From contig DATGLE010000258.1 of the NCBI GenBank assembly GCA_035294325.1, positions 1-8,539 of the forward strand: 8,539 bases of DNA, read 5' to 3'. Below are positions 1 through 6,735 of this stretch, one piece after another. The notes beneath the pieces were generated by a model, which was given only the letters and a program-made list of their open reading frames with translations, made no database searches and had not been told where the DNA came from. How positions within the stretch are numbered: position 1 is the stretch's first letter; each line of letters starts with the position of its first letter. This stretch comes from DATGLE01 sp035294325 (GTDB lineage: Bacteria; Chloroflexota; Ktedonobacteria; Ktedonobacterales; Ktedonobacteraceae). A program made the position numbers and the translations under genes.

Positions 1-1578
1 TGAGAGGCGCAGCTCCGCATCTTCCAGGGAGCGGCCCAGTAGTTCCTCAATGCGTGTCAGCCGGTAGAGCAAGGAGTTGCGGTGCAGGTGCATCATCCTG
101 GCCGTCTCGCTGAGATTGCCGTTGCAGCGGAAAAAGCACTCCAGCGTTTCGATAAGCAGGCCATCGCTGCGCGCATCGTGAGCCAGCAGTGGACCGAGCG
201 TTTCGTGGTAGAAATCGGTGAGTTCGCTGTGGCCGTTGAGGTAAAAGAGGAGGCGATAGATACCCAGGCGTGCGAAGGAATGCAGCCTGCCCTCTCCGAA
301 GAGGCGCCGCCCGATCTCCAATGCCTGCTGTGCCTCGCGGAACGATTGCGGTATCGCCTGGAGATCCCCGGCGATGCGACCGAGGCCGCAGGAATAGAGC
401 GCCGTGTCTGCCGCATTGCCTCTGCTCTGTGCCATGCGGGCGTGAACGCGCTCCAGGCGCAAGAAGACGCCGCTATCATCCTCGCTGCCCTCCAGTTCAG
501 GCAGCGGCAGCAGCGCCACGACGCGCCGCGGTTCTGCCAGCACCCAGCAGGCGGGCCAGACTCTGCGCAGTTCATCGCGTATATGCTTGCTCCACTGCGC
601 CTGCGGGCTGCCCTCCGCGTAGTCCGGCTCGTCAGGAGACAGCTCGAAGATAGCCACCACCTGCGGTATCGTCAGATCGTAACCCAGCAGGCGCGCCCGT
701 GCCAGCATCTCCTCCGGCTGCTGGTAGTTGCCCTGGAGCACGTCGGTGAGCGCCTCCATCTGGTAGCGGCTCTCAACCTCGCTGCGTTCACGCTCGCGAG
801 CGAACTCCAGCGCGAGAATAGGAGCCACCTGGCCCAGAATAATGCGCTCAAGGTAGTCGAAATCGCTCTCGCTGCCGATCAGTGAGATATAGCCGACAAC
901 TTCGTGACGGATCTGAATCGGCTCAACCACGCGTGTCAGTCCCTGCTGGCGCAGAGCTTCATCGGTGAGCGGCATGGGCAGCAGGAGCACGGCAGCTTGC
1001 GCCGGGGCGGCCTGGAAGCGTACATGCTGCGCGGCATCCTGCACCAGCACCCATTTGCCCCGACTGTTAGCGAGATGCTGGCATACGCCCTGGATACCCG
1101 CGCCCTGCACGCTCAATTGCATGAGCTGGTGCGCGACTTCCGTCGCTTTGCGCTCGATCTCGCCGCGAAAGCTCACAACAAAGGTGATGACCTCGCGCTC
1201 GATCTCTTCGAGTTGCGCCGACGAAGGGAGCCAGACAAGAGGGAAATGAAGCTGATCGGCAAGCGCCCGCGACTCATTGGTGATCGCATCGACGGACTGC
1301 GCGGCAACAGCTACAGCCGCGACTCCTGCCGCGTGCAGTGTTTTGAGAAGATGGGGCAGTGTTTCATCGAGACGGCGCAACTGTGACAGGGCCAGCAGCG
1401 CGAGTTCTCCTCCCTGCACGCTCTCAAAGGCGGGCAGACGAGCGCGCATGCGACATGCCCACGTCACTCTACGCTCTAATCCGCTGGCGCCTGCCACCAG
1501 CTGGGCGTCGCGTGAGGTGAGCAGAGTCAGGATATTACGAACAGAAGCGGATGAAGGCGAAGGGGGCAGGCTGCTCAT
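1..1578 (-). CDS. PucR/CdaR-family transcriptional regulator (3' end outside window)
   Basis: The reading frame stays open from an ATG at 1578 to the left edge: 526 residues are visible and the stop lies outside. Residues about 13-135 resemble the N-terminal PucR-like purine-catabolism domain (VRNILTLL, then VAGASGLERRVTW). Residues about 140-260 form a helical and GAF-like linker region. Residues about 285-425 fit the degenerate GGDEF-like module of CdaR/PucR regulators. Residues about 475-520 are the C-terminal PucR helix-turn-helix, with NLSETARMMHLHRNSLLYRL and then RIEELLG. Only some 5-20 residues should be missing, judging by family length. An in-frame TGA lies two codons upstream of the ATG, so the start is firm, although the Shine-Dalgarno is poor (GTGAG), as in a translationally coupled gene. 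It lies 29 bp after the small basic ORF and is probably last in the miaB operon. Family members respond to small metabolites such as purines or sugar acids; the ligand here cannot be told. Family call is secure, target unknown. Confidence 0.93.
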   Translation of the reverse strand, partial: MSSLPPSPSSASVRNILTLLTSRDAQLVAGASGLERRVTWACRMRARLPAFESVQGGELALLALSQLRRLDETLPHLLKTLHAAGVAAVAVAAQSVDAITNESRALADQLHFPLVWLPSSAQLEEIEREVITFVVSFRGEIERKATEVAHQLMQLSVQGAGIQGVCQHLANSRGKWVLVQDAAQHVRFQAAPAQAAVLLLPMPLTDEALRQQGLTRVVEPIQIRHEVVGYISLIGSESDFDYLERIILGQVAPILALEFARERERSEVESRYQMEALTDVLQGNYQQPEEMLARARLLGYDLTIPQVVAIFELSPDEPDYAEGSPQAQWSKHIRDELRRVWPACWVLAEPRRVVALLPLPELEGSEDDSGVFLRLERVHARMAQSRGNAADTALYSCGLGRIAGDLQAIPQSFREAQQALEIGRRLFGEGRLHSFARLGIYRLLFYLNGHSELTDFYHETLGPLLAHDARSDGLLIETLECFFRCNGNLSETARMMHLHRNSLLYRLTRIEELLGRSLEDAELRLS

Positions 1579-1607
1579 AGCTCACGCGCGATCCACAGCA
1601 GCGGCGT

Positions 1608-1724
1608 CTAGCGCCGTGTCGTCGAGGTAGAAACAGTGGCCGCCTTCGCCTGCGCCTGCTTCTCCTTGCGCTTCTTTGCTTTGGCAAGGTGCTTATGCCA
1701 GGCGACCTTCTTCCTTTTATTCAT
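1608..1724 (-). CDS. 38-residue lysine/arginine-rich small basic protein, function unknown
   Basis: This short ORF begins MNKRKKVAWHKHLAKAKKRK and ends in a Ser/Thr stretch plus RR. It has 14 Lys/Arg and two His against a single Glu. A good Shine-Dalgarno (GAAAGGA, 1732-1738) lies 7 nt before the ATG. It sits 26 bp after the TPR gene stop and 29 bp before the pucR-like start, all on the same strand, so it fits an operon. The N-terminal basic cluster resembles that of tiny ribosome-associated proteins such as the bS22 or AURKAIP1/COX24 type, and a nucleic-acid or rRNA-binding role is the natural guess. This is inference from composition only. No signal peptide or membrane segment is seen. The alternative is a spurious ORF, but the ribosome site and snug fit between two genes argue that it is translated. 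Confidence 0.68.
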   Translation of the reverse strand: MNKRKKVAWHKHLAKAKKRKEKQAQAKAATVSTSTTRR

Positions 1725-1750
1725 ACGATTTTCCTTTCAAATTAAATTAT

Positions 1751-2569
1751 TTACTCCTCGGCTTCGACGCCGCTCTCGAAATCGATCTCGGTCATATCGT
1801 CACTCTCGTCCCCGCCATCGTAGTACTCGTCGTCGTTGCCCAGTTCATCCTCATCCTCGCGGTCATAGCGCAGCATCGAGTCTTTGATGTAGGCCCTGAT
1901 CTGCTCGCCGCCGCCCTGTGATGGGAAGCTAACCTGACCGAACATGCTGGGATGCTGGTACTCCTCACGGATAATGAGGCGCACCTGTCCATTCTCCATA
2001 GCCAGGATCGCGGCAGCGTAGCGGTTGCCCCCCTCCATGAATTTGATGAGGCGGCCAGCGAGGCGTGGCTCAATCTGCCCGATTTCCTCTCCGGCGCCGT
2101 TGTGAACCAGGAGCCTGTGACCATCGACATGCAGCTTTACCCTGTCCCCCACACCCACCTTCGCAAGAACGGAGGCCGGCCCAAGATTGATTAGCTCTGT
2201 CATGCCTGTCTTGCCGGTTTCCTCAATAAAGAGCCGGGGATCTATACGATGATCTACGCTGGTATGAGTGCGTACCGGCGTTTCCTGGAGCAGCGCCAGG
2301 CGCTCCAGATTTTTCTTCGCAATAGCATTATTGGGGCTATACTTCAAGGTTTGCGCGTATGCCTGCCGCGCCTCCTCGTATTGCCCCAATTCGCTATACG
2401 CCTTACCCAGACGGTTCAAGGCTTCGGGTTCAGAGGGGAAGAGGTTTAAAATGTTCCTGTTGGTCTCTACGGCCTCTGCCCACTGGCCTTCCTGCGCCTG
2501 ACGGACCGCCTGCTCGGTCCATTGTTTTTTCAAACGCGCTTTTTCTTCAGCCGACTGTGCTTGCGTCAT
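1751..2569 (-). CDS. TPR-repeat protein with beta-rich central domain and acidic tail
   Basis: The product is 272 residues from the ATG at 2569, which has GGAGGAGT about 9 nt upstream. An in-frame ATG at 2593 would add eight residues (MMRWRSCS) but lies upstream of that ribosome site, so I reject it. Residues about 15-95 hold two clear TPR units (AVETNRNILNLFPSEPEALN; LGKAYSELGQYEEARQAYAQ) and a partial third (NNAIAKKNLERL). Residues about 125-205 look like a compact beta-strand domain (GDRVKLHVDGHRLLV, then EEIGQIEPRLAGRLIKF), faintly like a HIRAN or small barrel fold. Residues 236-272 are an acidic tail with 20 Asp/Glu in 37. There is no signal peptide or membrane segment, so it is presumably cytosolic. 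It follows miaB by 51 bp and precedes the small basic ORF by 26 bp. TPRs imply protein-protein contacts; the partner and function are unknown. Confidence 0.9.
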   Translation of the reverse strand: MTQAQSAEEKARLKKQWTEQAVRQAQEGQWAEAVETNRNILNLFPSEPEALNRLGKAYSELGQYEEARQAYAQTLKYSPNNAIAKKNLERLALLQETPVRTHTSVDHRIDPRLFIEETGKTGMTELINLGPASVLAKVGVGDRVKLHVDGHRLLVHNGAGEEIGQIEPRLAGRLIKFMEGGNRYAAAILAMENGQVRLIIREEYQHPSMFGQVSFPSQGGGEQIRAYIKDSMLRYDREDEDELGNDDEYYDGGDESDDMTEIDFESGVEAEE

Positions 2570-2620
2570 CGAACAACTCCTCCATCTCATCACAGGGATG
2601 TGTTTAATATAGTTTGCTTA

Positions 2621-4114
2621 TTATATCGCAACGGCGCAACCCTGGAGGGACCAGGCAGTGGCTCGTTCGATACGCACGTTGACCAGATCGCCGGGTTGAA
2701 TGGTACGGGGACCGCCGGACTCTTCCTCGGGTTGGGGGAAGAAAACCAGCTTGTTTGCGCGATTACGCCCTCGCCACTGCTGGCGTCCATGCGTCGTATT
2801 TGTCTCCTCAACCAGTACCTCTTCCGTCTTACCGAGATATGAATGGTTTATCTCTAAAGCGATCTTCGCTTGCAGTTCTTCTACAGCGTGCAGGCGTCGT
2901 TTCTTTTCGGCCAGCGGAATATCATCCTCCCAGCGAGCCGCTACCGTACCGGGGCGCACAGAGTAGGCCGCGACGTGTACGACATCGAAACGAACCTTCT
3001 CCAGCAGATCGAGTGTGTGCTGGAACTCCTGCTCGCTCTCGCCGCAGAAGCCGACAATTACATCGGTGGACAGGGAGATATTCGGCCACAGCTCGCGCAC
3101 GCGTTCGATGCGCTCGCAGTACTCGCCTACCGTATAACCACGCTTCATACGCTTGAGCACAGCATCGTCGCCCGACTGCACAGGAATATTCAGGTGTTCG
3201 CAGACCTTTGGCAGATGCGCCATGCGCTCGATCATGCTATCGGTCATATGGCGCGGGTAGGAGGTCATGAAACGGATGCGCTCCAGGCCGTCGATCTTGC
3301 TCAGGTGCGTCATCAGGTCCGCCAGGTCGGGCTTTTCCGGCAGGTCCAGCCCGTATGCCTCAACCGTCTGGCCCAGCAGCGTCAGTTCCTTCGCGCCCTT
3401 CTCTACCAGCGAGCGGGCCTCCACGAGCAGTTCTTCGATGGGGCGGCTGCGCTCGCGGCCCCGCCGGTAGGGAACGATACAATACGTGCAGACCTTGTTG
3501 CAGCCCAGGATGACCGGCAGCCAGGCCGTCGGGCTGGCGCTGTGGGGTTCGATCTTTGTGGGATAGTGCGCGACGCGCTCGCCGGGTTTCGGCGTGATCG
3601 CCATTGGCAGCACTGAACGCTTGCCTACACGCACGGTAGAGGTCGCGAAGGTCGGGGCGGCGGGTGCAGCAGGAAGCTGCTCCTCGCTCTCGCCGGGCAT
3701 CAATTCGATGTCGAGACAACCGGCCCCGGAGATAGGCGTCCAGCGCTCCTCCAGGAAGCGTGGGAGGATGTCAGCCTGCTCGACCTTCATGAACAGGTCG
3801 ATGTGGGGGTAGCGCTGGCTCAGATCATCTATGGTCTTCTGGTTGCCGATCATACAGCCCATCAATGCTACCAGCAGATCGCCGCGCCTCTCCTTCGCCT
3901 TTCGCAGCAGGGCAAGCTGATTATGCGCCTTCTCTTCTGGAGCGCGACGCACGCTACAGGTGTTGAGGACCACGAGATTAGCCTGGTCCATGCTGCTCTC
4001 TTCCCAGCCGAGTTCTTCGAGCAGCGTCTGGATGCGCTGCGAATCGGCCTGGTTCATCTGGCAGCCGACAGTCCAGATATGATATTTCCCGCGTGGAATA
4101 CTGGTCGTGGTCAT
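2621..4114 (-). CDS. miaB: tRNA-2-methylthio-N6-dimethylallyladenosine synthase (MiaB)
   Basis: This 497-residue radical-SAM methylthiotransferase should convert i6A37 to ms2i6A37 in tRNAs reading UNN codons, using two 4Fe-4S clusters. The N-terminal methylthiotransferase domain carries the auxiliary-cluster cysteines C18 (TVGCQMN), C53 (NTCSVR) and C87 (MGCM). The radical-SAM motif is C205, C209, C212 (GCNKVCTYCIVPYRRGRERS). A C-terminal TRAM domain spans about 426-495. The C87-to-C205 spacing is about 44 residues longer than in E. coli MiaB (C83 to C157). The extra length is a Pro/Ala/Glu-rich linker around residues 125-198. The start ATG has AGAGG 8 nt upstream. The product is closer to MiaB than to MtaB or RimO because of the YxxG-free N terminus, the SRPIEE segment and the TRAM layout. 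It is first gene of the probable minus-strand operon and has a good promoter upstream. The stop is a tandem TAATAA. Confidence 0.96.
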   Translation of the reverse strand: MTTTSIPRGKYHIWTVGCQMNQADSQRIQTLLEELGWEESSMDQANLVVLNTCSVRRAPEEKAHNQLALLRKAKERRGDLLVALMGCMIGNQKTIDDLSQRYPHIDLFMKVEQADILPRFLEERWTPISGAGCLDIELMPGESEEQLPAAPAAPTFATSTVRVGKRSVLPMAITPKPGERVAHYPTKIEPHSASPTAWLPVILGCNKVCTYCIVPYRRGRERSRPIEELLVEARSLVEKGAKELTLLGQTVEAYGLDLPEKPDLADLMTHLSKIDGLERIRFMTSYPRHMTDSMIERMAHLPKVCEHLNIPVQSGDDAVLKRMKRGYTVGEYCERIERVRELWPNISLSTDVIVGFCGESEQEFQHTLDLLEKVRFDVVHVAAYSVRPGTVAARWEDDIPLAEKKRRLHAVEELQAKIALEINHSYLGKTEEVLVEETNTTHGRQQWRGRNRANKLVFFPQPEEESGGPRTIQPGDLVNVRIERATAWSLQGCAVAI

Positions 4115-4189
4115 TGCAAATGCCTCTCTTCACAGCCCTCAATTGTTGCCAGAAAATCTGGGATATCTGCGTATCTATCTAAGGTCGCT

Positions 4190-4219
4190 ATTATAACACC
4201 TGGATATCATTTCTGTCAC
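4190..4219 (-). promoter_or_regulatory. Predicted sigma70-type promoter for miaB operon
   Basis: Reading the minus strand, GTGACA (4214-4219, five of six to TTGACA) is followed after 18 bp by a perfect TATAAT (4190-4195). A TG one base upstream of the TATAAT makes it an extended -10. Transcription would begin near 4183, giving a leader of about 70 nt before the miaB ATG. The -35 lies 7 bp from the end of the large palindrome at 4227-4297. Assignment is by consensus match and position only. Confidence 0.7.
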
Positions 4220-4226
4220 CATGAAA

Positions 4227-4297
4227 GCAAAGGGTAAATGGTGTAGTGTGGCTCAGGCGCTTCGCACCTGAGCCACACTACACCATTTACCCTTTGC
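4227..4297. repeat. Perfect 31-bp inverted repeat, 9-nt loop, overlapping paaK stop; possible terminator
   Basis: Arms 4227-4257 and 4267-4297 are exact reverse complements with no mismatch, separated by cgcttcgca. The right arm contains the paaK stop codon (TAA, 4289-4287 on minus) and the two codons before it. As RNA from the paaK strand it would fold into a very stable hairpin beginning inside the coding end. Only a modest U-rich stretch follows, so it is not a textbook intrinsic terminator, but it is well placed to end paaK transcription just ahead of the miaB promoter. A 31-bp perfect arm is much longer than ordinary terminators. A dispersed palindromic element or a template-switch duplication are alternatives. 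Confidence 0.9.
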
Positions 4298-5624
4298 GGC
4301 GGTCTTCTACGCGGGCGCTGGCTGTCTTCGATTCGCCGCCGCTGGCACGCGGCAGGCTATCGGCGGGCACCAGCTCAACGTGCGGCGTATTGCCCGTTAC
4401 CGCTTTCACTGCCTCCGCCATTGCGTGGCGCAGCGTGGCGACGCGCTCCTCATGATCGAGAATGGCATCATCTTTTACTTCCACCTTCAAATCAAACGTA
4501 TCCAGCCCGTCGCGTTTGTCCACGATGATGCGGAAGTTCGTTCCCGTTTCGGGGAAGCGCAGCAGCGCCGCCTCGATCTGGCTGGGGAAGACGATCAGGC
4601 CGCGAATAGAAACGGCGTCGTCACTGCGTCCCCTGATCGCGCCGATCTTGGGATGCGTGCGCCCGCAGGGGCAGCGCTCCTCCCACCAGGTCCGCGAGAG
4701 GTCGCGGCTGCGGTAACGGATCATCGCTGTGCCATCGGCAGCGAGCCACGTCCAGACCAGTTCGCCATCCTCGCCCTCTTCAAGTGGCTCGCCGGTCTCG
4801 GGATCGATGCACTCCACCAGGAAGGCATCGGCCCAGGCATGCATGCCGTCGCGTACCTCGCATTCGCAGCTCATGCCCGGCCCCAGCATCTCCGTCATGC
4901 CAAATTCATCGTAGGCCGTGATATTGAAGAGTTCTTGCAGGCGCTGCCGCGTCTCCCAGGGCCACGGCTCCGCGCCGAAGAGGCCGATCTTGAGCCTGGA
5001 TGTGCTAAAATCAACGTCGCGCTCGCGCGCCTTGCTGCCGACGTAGATGCCCACCGATGGCGTCATGCACATAGCGGTAACGCCAAAATCGAAGATGAAA
5101 TCGATGATGCGGTCATGCTGGCGGGCATCGGAACCCATCGGAATTGTCATCACATTCATTGCCATCGCGCCATAGTGGAATCCGAAGCCGCCCGTAGGCA
5201 GGCCGTAACCATAGCAGTCCAGCAAAATATCGCCGGGCCGCACGCCGGTCATCCACAATTCACGCGCATTGAGTTCGGCCCAGGACTCAATGTCTTTCTT
5301 CGTGGCGAAGACGGGCACGCTCTTTCCCGTGGTCCCGCTCGTCGCATGCACTTCCAGCGCTTCGCCGGGGGCGGCGAGCGCCATGCCATAGGGATAGGCA
5401 GTGCGCACCGTCTTCTTCTCTAAGAATGGCAGCTTGCGGATATCCTCCAGCCGCCTGATATCGGAGGGTTTTACCCCCGCCTGGTCATACAATGCACGAT
5501 AAAAGCTATTCTGGTGATAAGCCCGCGCGACAATGGCTTGAAGCCGCTCCAGTTGCAGCGCTTTCAGGTTGTCTTTGGGCAGCGTCTCTATCTCTTCGTT
5601 AAAGAATCTGCGCTCACCGCTCAC
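4287..5624 (-). CDS. paaK: Phenylacetate-CoA ligase-type aryl-CoA ligase (PaaK family)
   Basis: The product is 445 residues from a GTG at 5624, the usual family length. It belongs to the adenylate-forming enzymes that activate phenylacetate or related aryl acids with ATP and CoA. The sequence shows the P-loop-like ATSGTTGKSVPVF (SGTTGK at 96-101), DEFGMTE at 239-245, YRSRD at 304-308, CPCGRTHPKIG at 318-328 and RGRSDDAVSIRG at 331-342, followed by the FPSQIE segment and the C-terminal AMP-binding domain, all typical of PaaK. The protein begins a few residues before the family's N-terminal EIETLP segment. No other paa gene is nearby, so the true acid could be a different aryl or acyl substrate. 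Its 3' end lies inside the large palindrome. It is divergent from thyX. Confidence 0.93.
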   Translation of the reverse strand: MSGERRFFNEEIETLPKDNLKALQLERLQAIVARAYHQNSFYRALYDQAGVKPSDIRRLEDIRKLPFLEKKTVRTAYPYGMALAAPGEALEVHATSGTTGKSVPVFATKKDIESWAELNARELWMTGVRPGDILLDCYGYGLPTGGFGFHYGAMAMNVMTIPMGSDARQHDRIIDFIFDFGVTAMCMTPSVGIYVGSKARERDVDFSTSRLKIGLFGAEPWPWETRQRLQELFNITAYDEFGMTEMLGPGMSCECEVRDGMHAWADAFLVECIDPETGEPLEEGEDGELVWTWLAADGTAMIRYRSRDLSRTWWEERCPCGRTHPKIGAIRGRSDDAVSIRGLIVFPSQIEAALLRFPETGTNFRIIVDKRDGLDTFDLKVEVKDDAILDHEERVATLRHAMAEAVKAVTGNTPHVELVPADSLPRASGGESKTASARVEDRRKG

Positions 5625-5631
5625 GAAATGT

Positions 5632-5636
5632 CCTCC
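5632..5636 (-). promoter_or_regulatory. Shine-Dalgarno site fixing the paaK GTG start
   Basis: On the minus strand GGAGG sits 7 nt before the GTG at 5624. No comparable site precedes any upstream ATG in the same frame, and upstream residues do not resemble the PaaK family. This decides for the 445-residue product over a 532-residue reading. Confidence 0.85.
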
Positions 5637-5659
5637 AGGAAGCTTAAAAAATCCCACAT

Positions 5660-5688
5660 ATTCTATCACGGGGGAGCGAGCGCGTCTA
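5660..5688 (-). promoter_or_regulatory. Possible paaK promoter
   Basis: On the minus strand TAGACG (5683-5688, four of six to the -35 consensus) is followed after 17 bp by TAGAAT (5660-5665, five of six to the -10). Transcription would start near 5653, leaving about 29 nt of leader that contains the GGAGG site. Reasonable by position, but the -35 is weak. Confidence 0.42.
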
Positions 5689-5740
5689 TCGACGTAGGCC
5701 GATTTATGCATGTGGTATGCTTGCAGAGGATTATTTTCTG

Positions 5741-6715
5741 ATGCAAAAACGAGGCGCTCTGCGTTCTCTTGCAGTAGAAAGGCAGATTCACCCGATGAAT
5801 ATCGATGCGCAAAAGCTTTTTCATGAGATGAATGGCAGCGAAGAGGGAGGCTTCGCGGCGATCCATTCGCCCGTTCGGCGCTCACCCGGTGGGATACCGT
5901 ATCTGTGCGAGCCGGGGGTGGTCGTCCTGGCGCGCCCGCAGACCAGTATCGCTGGCATGGCAGGCTTTCTCGAAGGGTTTGATCCTGCGCTCAATTTCCC
6001 GCAATACGTGGATGATCCCACATCCCTGCCCGACGGCGCTCAACTCTGCAAAGCTGCCGGACAGCTCTGCTATATGAGCTTCGGCCCCAAAAAACGCTCG
6101 TACAATGCGCAGGCCATACGCTATTTCGATAACCTCAAGGCGTCGGGTCACGGCTCGGTGCTCGAACACGCCAGCTTCAGCCTGCTGCTCTACGGCATCT
6201 CGCGCAGCGTGACGCATGAGCTTGTGCGACACAGAGCCGGATTCAGTTTTTCCCAGGTGAGCCAGCGGTACGTGTCCGGTCGTATGCTGCGCTTCGTCGA
6301 GCGTCCTGAATATCGCAACGATGAAATACTGCACACGCAGTTTTTGCGCCGTATCGAACGCGCGGCCAGCGAATACGCGGAGATGGCGGAGCGCCTGCTG
6401 GAGATGCAGCAGGCCGGCGTGACTATCCTGAGCGCGGAGGAGCGCACCGACCTGCGCAAGAAGGTGCAGCAGTGCGCGCGCTCGGTGCTGCCCAATGAGA
6501 CGGAGGCGCCGATTGTCGTTACCGGCAATGGCCGTTCGTGGCGCCACGTAATCGAGATGCGCGCTGATGCCCACGCCGAGACCGAGATCCGCGAACTGGC
6601 CGTGCGCGTCTTTCTCTGCCTGCGCCAGACCGATTCCGTGCTCTTCAGTGACTATACAGTAGAGCAGCTTCCCGATGGTACGTACACTGTTAAGACAGAA
6701 TTCAGGAAAGTGTGA
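5741..6715 (+). CDS. thyX: Flavin-dependent thymidylate synthase ThyX
   Basis: ThyX makes dTMP from dUMP using methylene-tetrahydrofolate, NADPH and FAD, replacing ThyA. From the ATG at 5741 the product is 324 residues, longer than the roughly 220-250 of well-known homologues because of about 50 extra N-terminal residues. The signature is RHRAGFSFSQVSQRY at 163-177; the C-terminal block TGNGRSWRHVIEMR (about 261-274) with a following EIR (282-284) matches the nucleotide and folate-binding part. The spacing between RHR and the conserved Ser is eight rather than seven. I chose 5741 because AGAGGA lies 10 nt upstream. ATGs at 5717 (no ribosome site) and 5795 (weak GAAAGG) are alternatives. It is divergent from paaK with about 116 bp between starts and convergent with the GNAT gene. 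Confidence 0.93.
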   Translation: MQKRGALRSLAVERQIHPMNIDAQKLFHEMNGSEEGGFAAIHSPVRRSPGGIPYLCEPGVVVLARPQTSIAGMAGFLEGFDPALNFPQYVDDPTSLPDGAQLCKAAGQLCYMSFGPKKRSYNAQAIRYFDNLKASGHGSVLEHASFSLLLYGISRSVTHELVRHRAGFSFSQVSQRYVSGRMLRFVERPEYRNDEILHTQFLRRIERAASEYAEMAERLLEMQQAGVTILSAEERTDLRKKVQQCARSVLPNETEAPIVVTGNGRSWRHVIEMRADAHAETEIRELAVRVFLCLRQTDSVLFSDYTVEQLPDGTYTVKTEFRKV

Positions 6716-6735
6716 GGAATATTAGCGGGCCAGCC

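Noticed and set aside
82..1386. Long plus-strand open frames (82-885 and 904-1386) opposite the regulator
   Set aside because: They are antisense to a clearly recognisable PucR-type protein, have low-complexity Arg/Ala/Leu-rich products, and lack family features.
2620..2625. Perfect TATAAT on the minus strand at the miaB stop, as an internal promoter for the TPR gene
   Set aside because: No -35-like hexamer sits at 16-18 bp, and the motif arises from the tandem stop codons in an AT-rich 51-bp gap; possible, but not supportable.
2870..3616. 248-residue plus-strand open frame opposite miaB
   Set aside because: It is a shadow of miaB codon usage; the minus strand carries all catalytic cysteines of MiaB.
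4227..4297. The palindrome as terminal inverted repeats of an insertion sequence or as a CRISPR repeat
   Set aside because: There is no room for a transposase between the arms, only one copy is present in the window, and no spacer pattern exists.
4380..5423. 347-residue plus-strand open frame opposite paaK
   Set aside because: It is antisense to conserved PaaK motifs; length is explained by GC-biased third positions.
5717..5740. Upstream ATG at 5717 as the thyX start
   Set aside because: No Shine-Dalgarno precedes it, while the ATG at 5741 has AGAGGA at 10 nt; it cannot be fully excluded.
5625..5885. N-terminal extension of paaK to an ATG at 5885 (532-residue reading)
   Set aside because: The extra 87 residues overlap the thyX 5' region in antisense, do not look like the PaaK family, and lie upstream of the GGAGG-GTG start that gives the normal family length.
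5882..6574. 230-residue minus-strand open frame opposite thyX
   Set aside because: It is antisense to ThyX signature motifs and has no recognisable domain.
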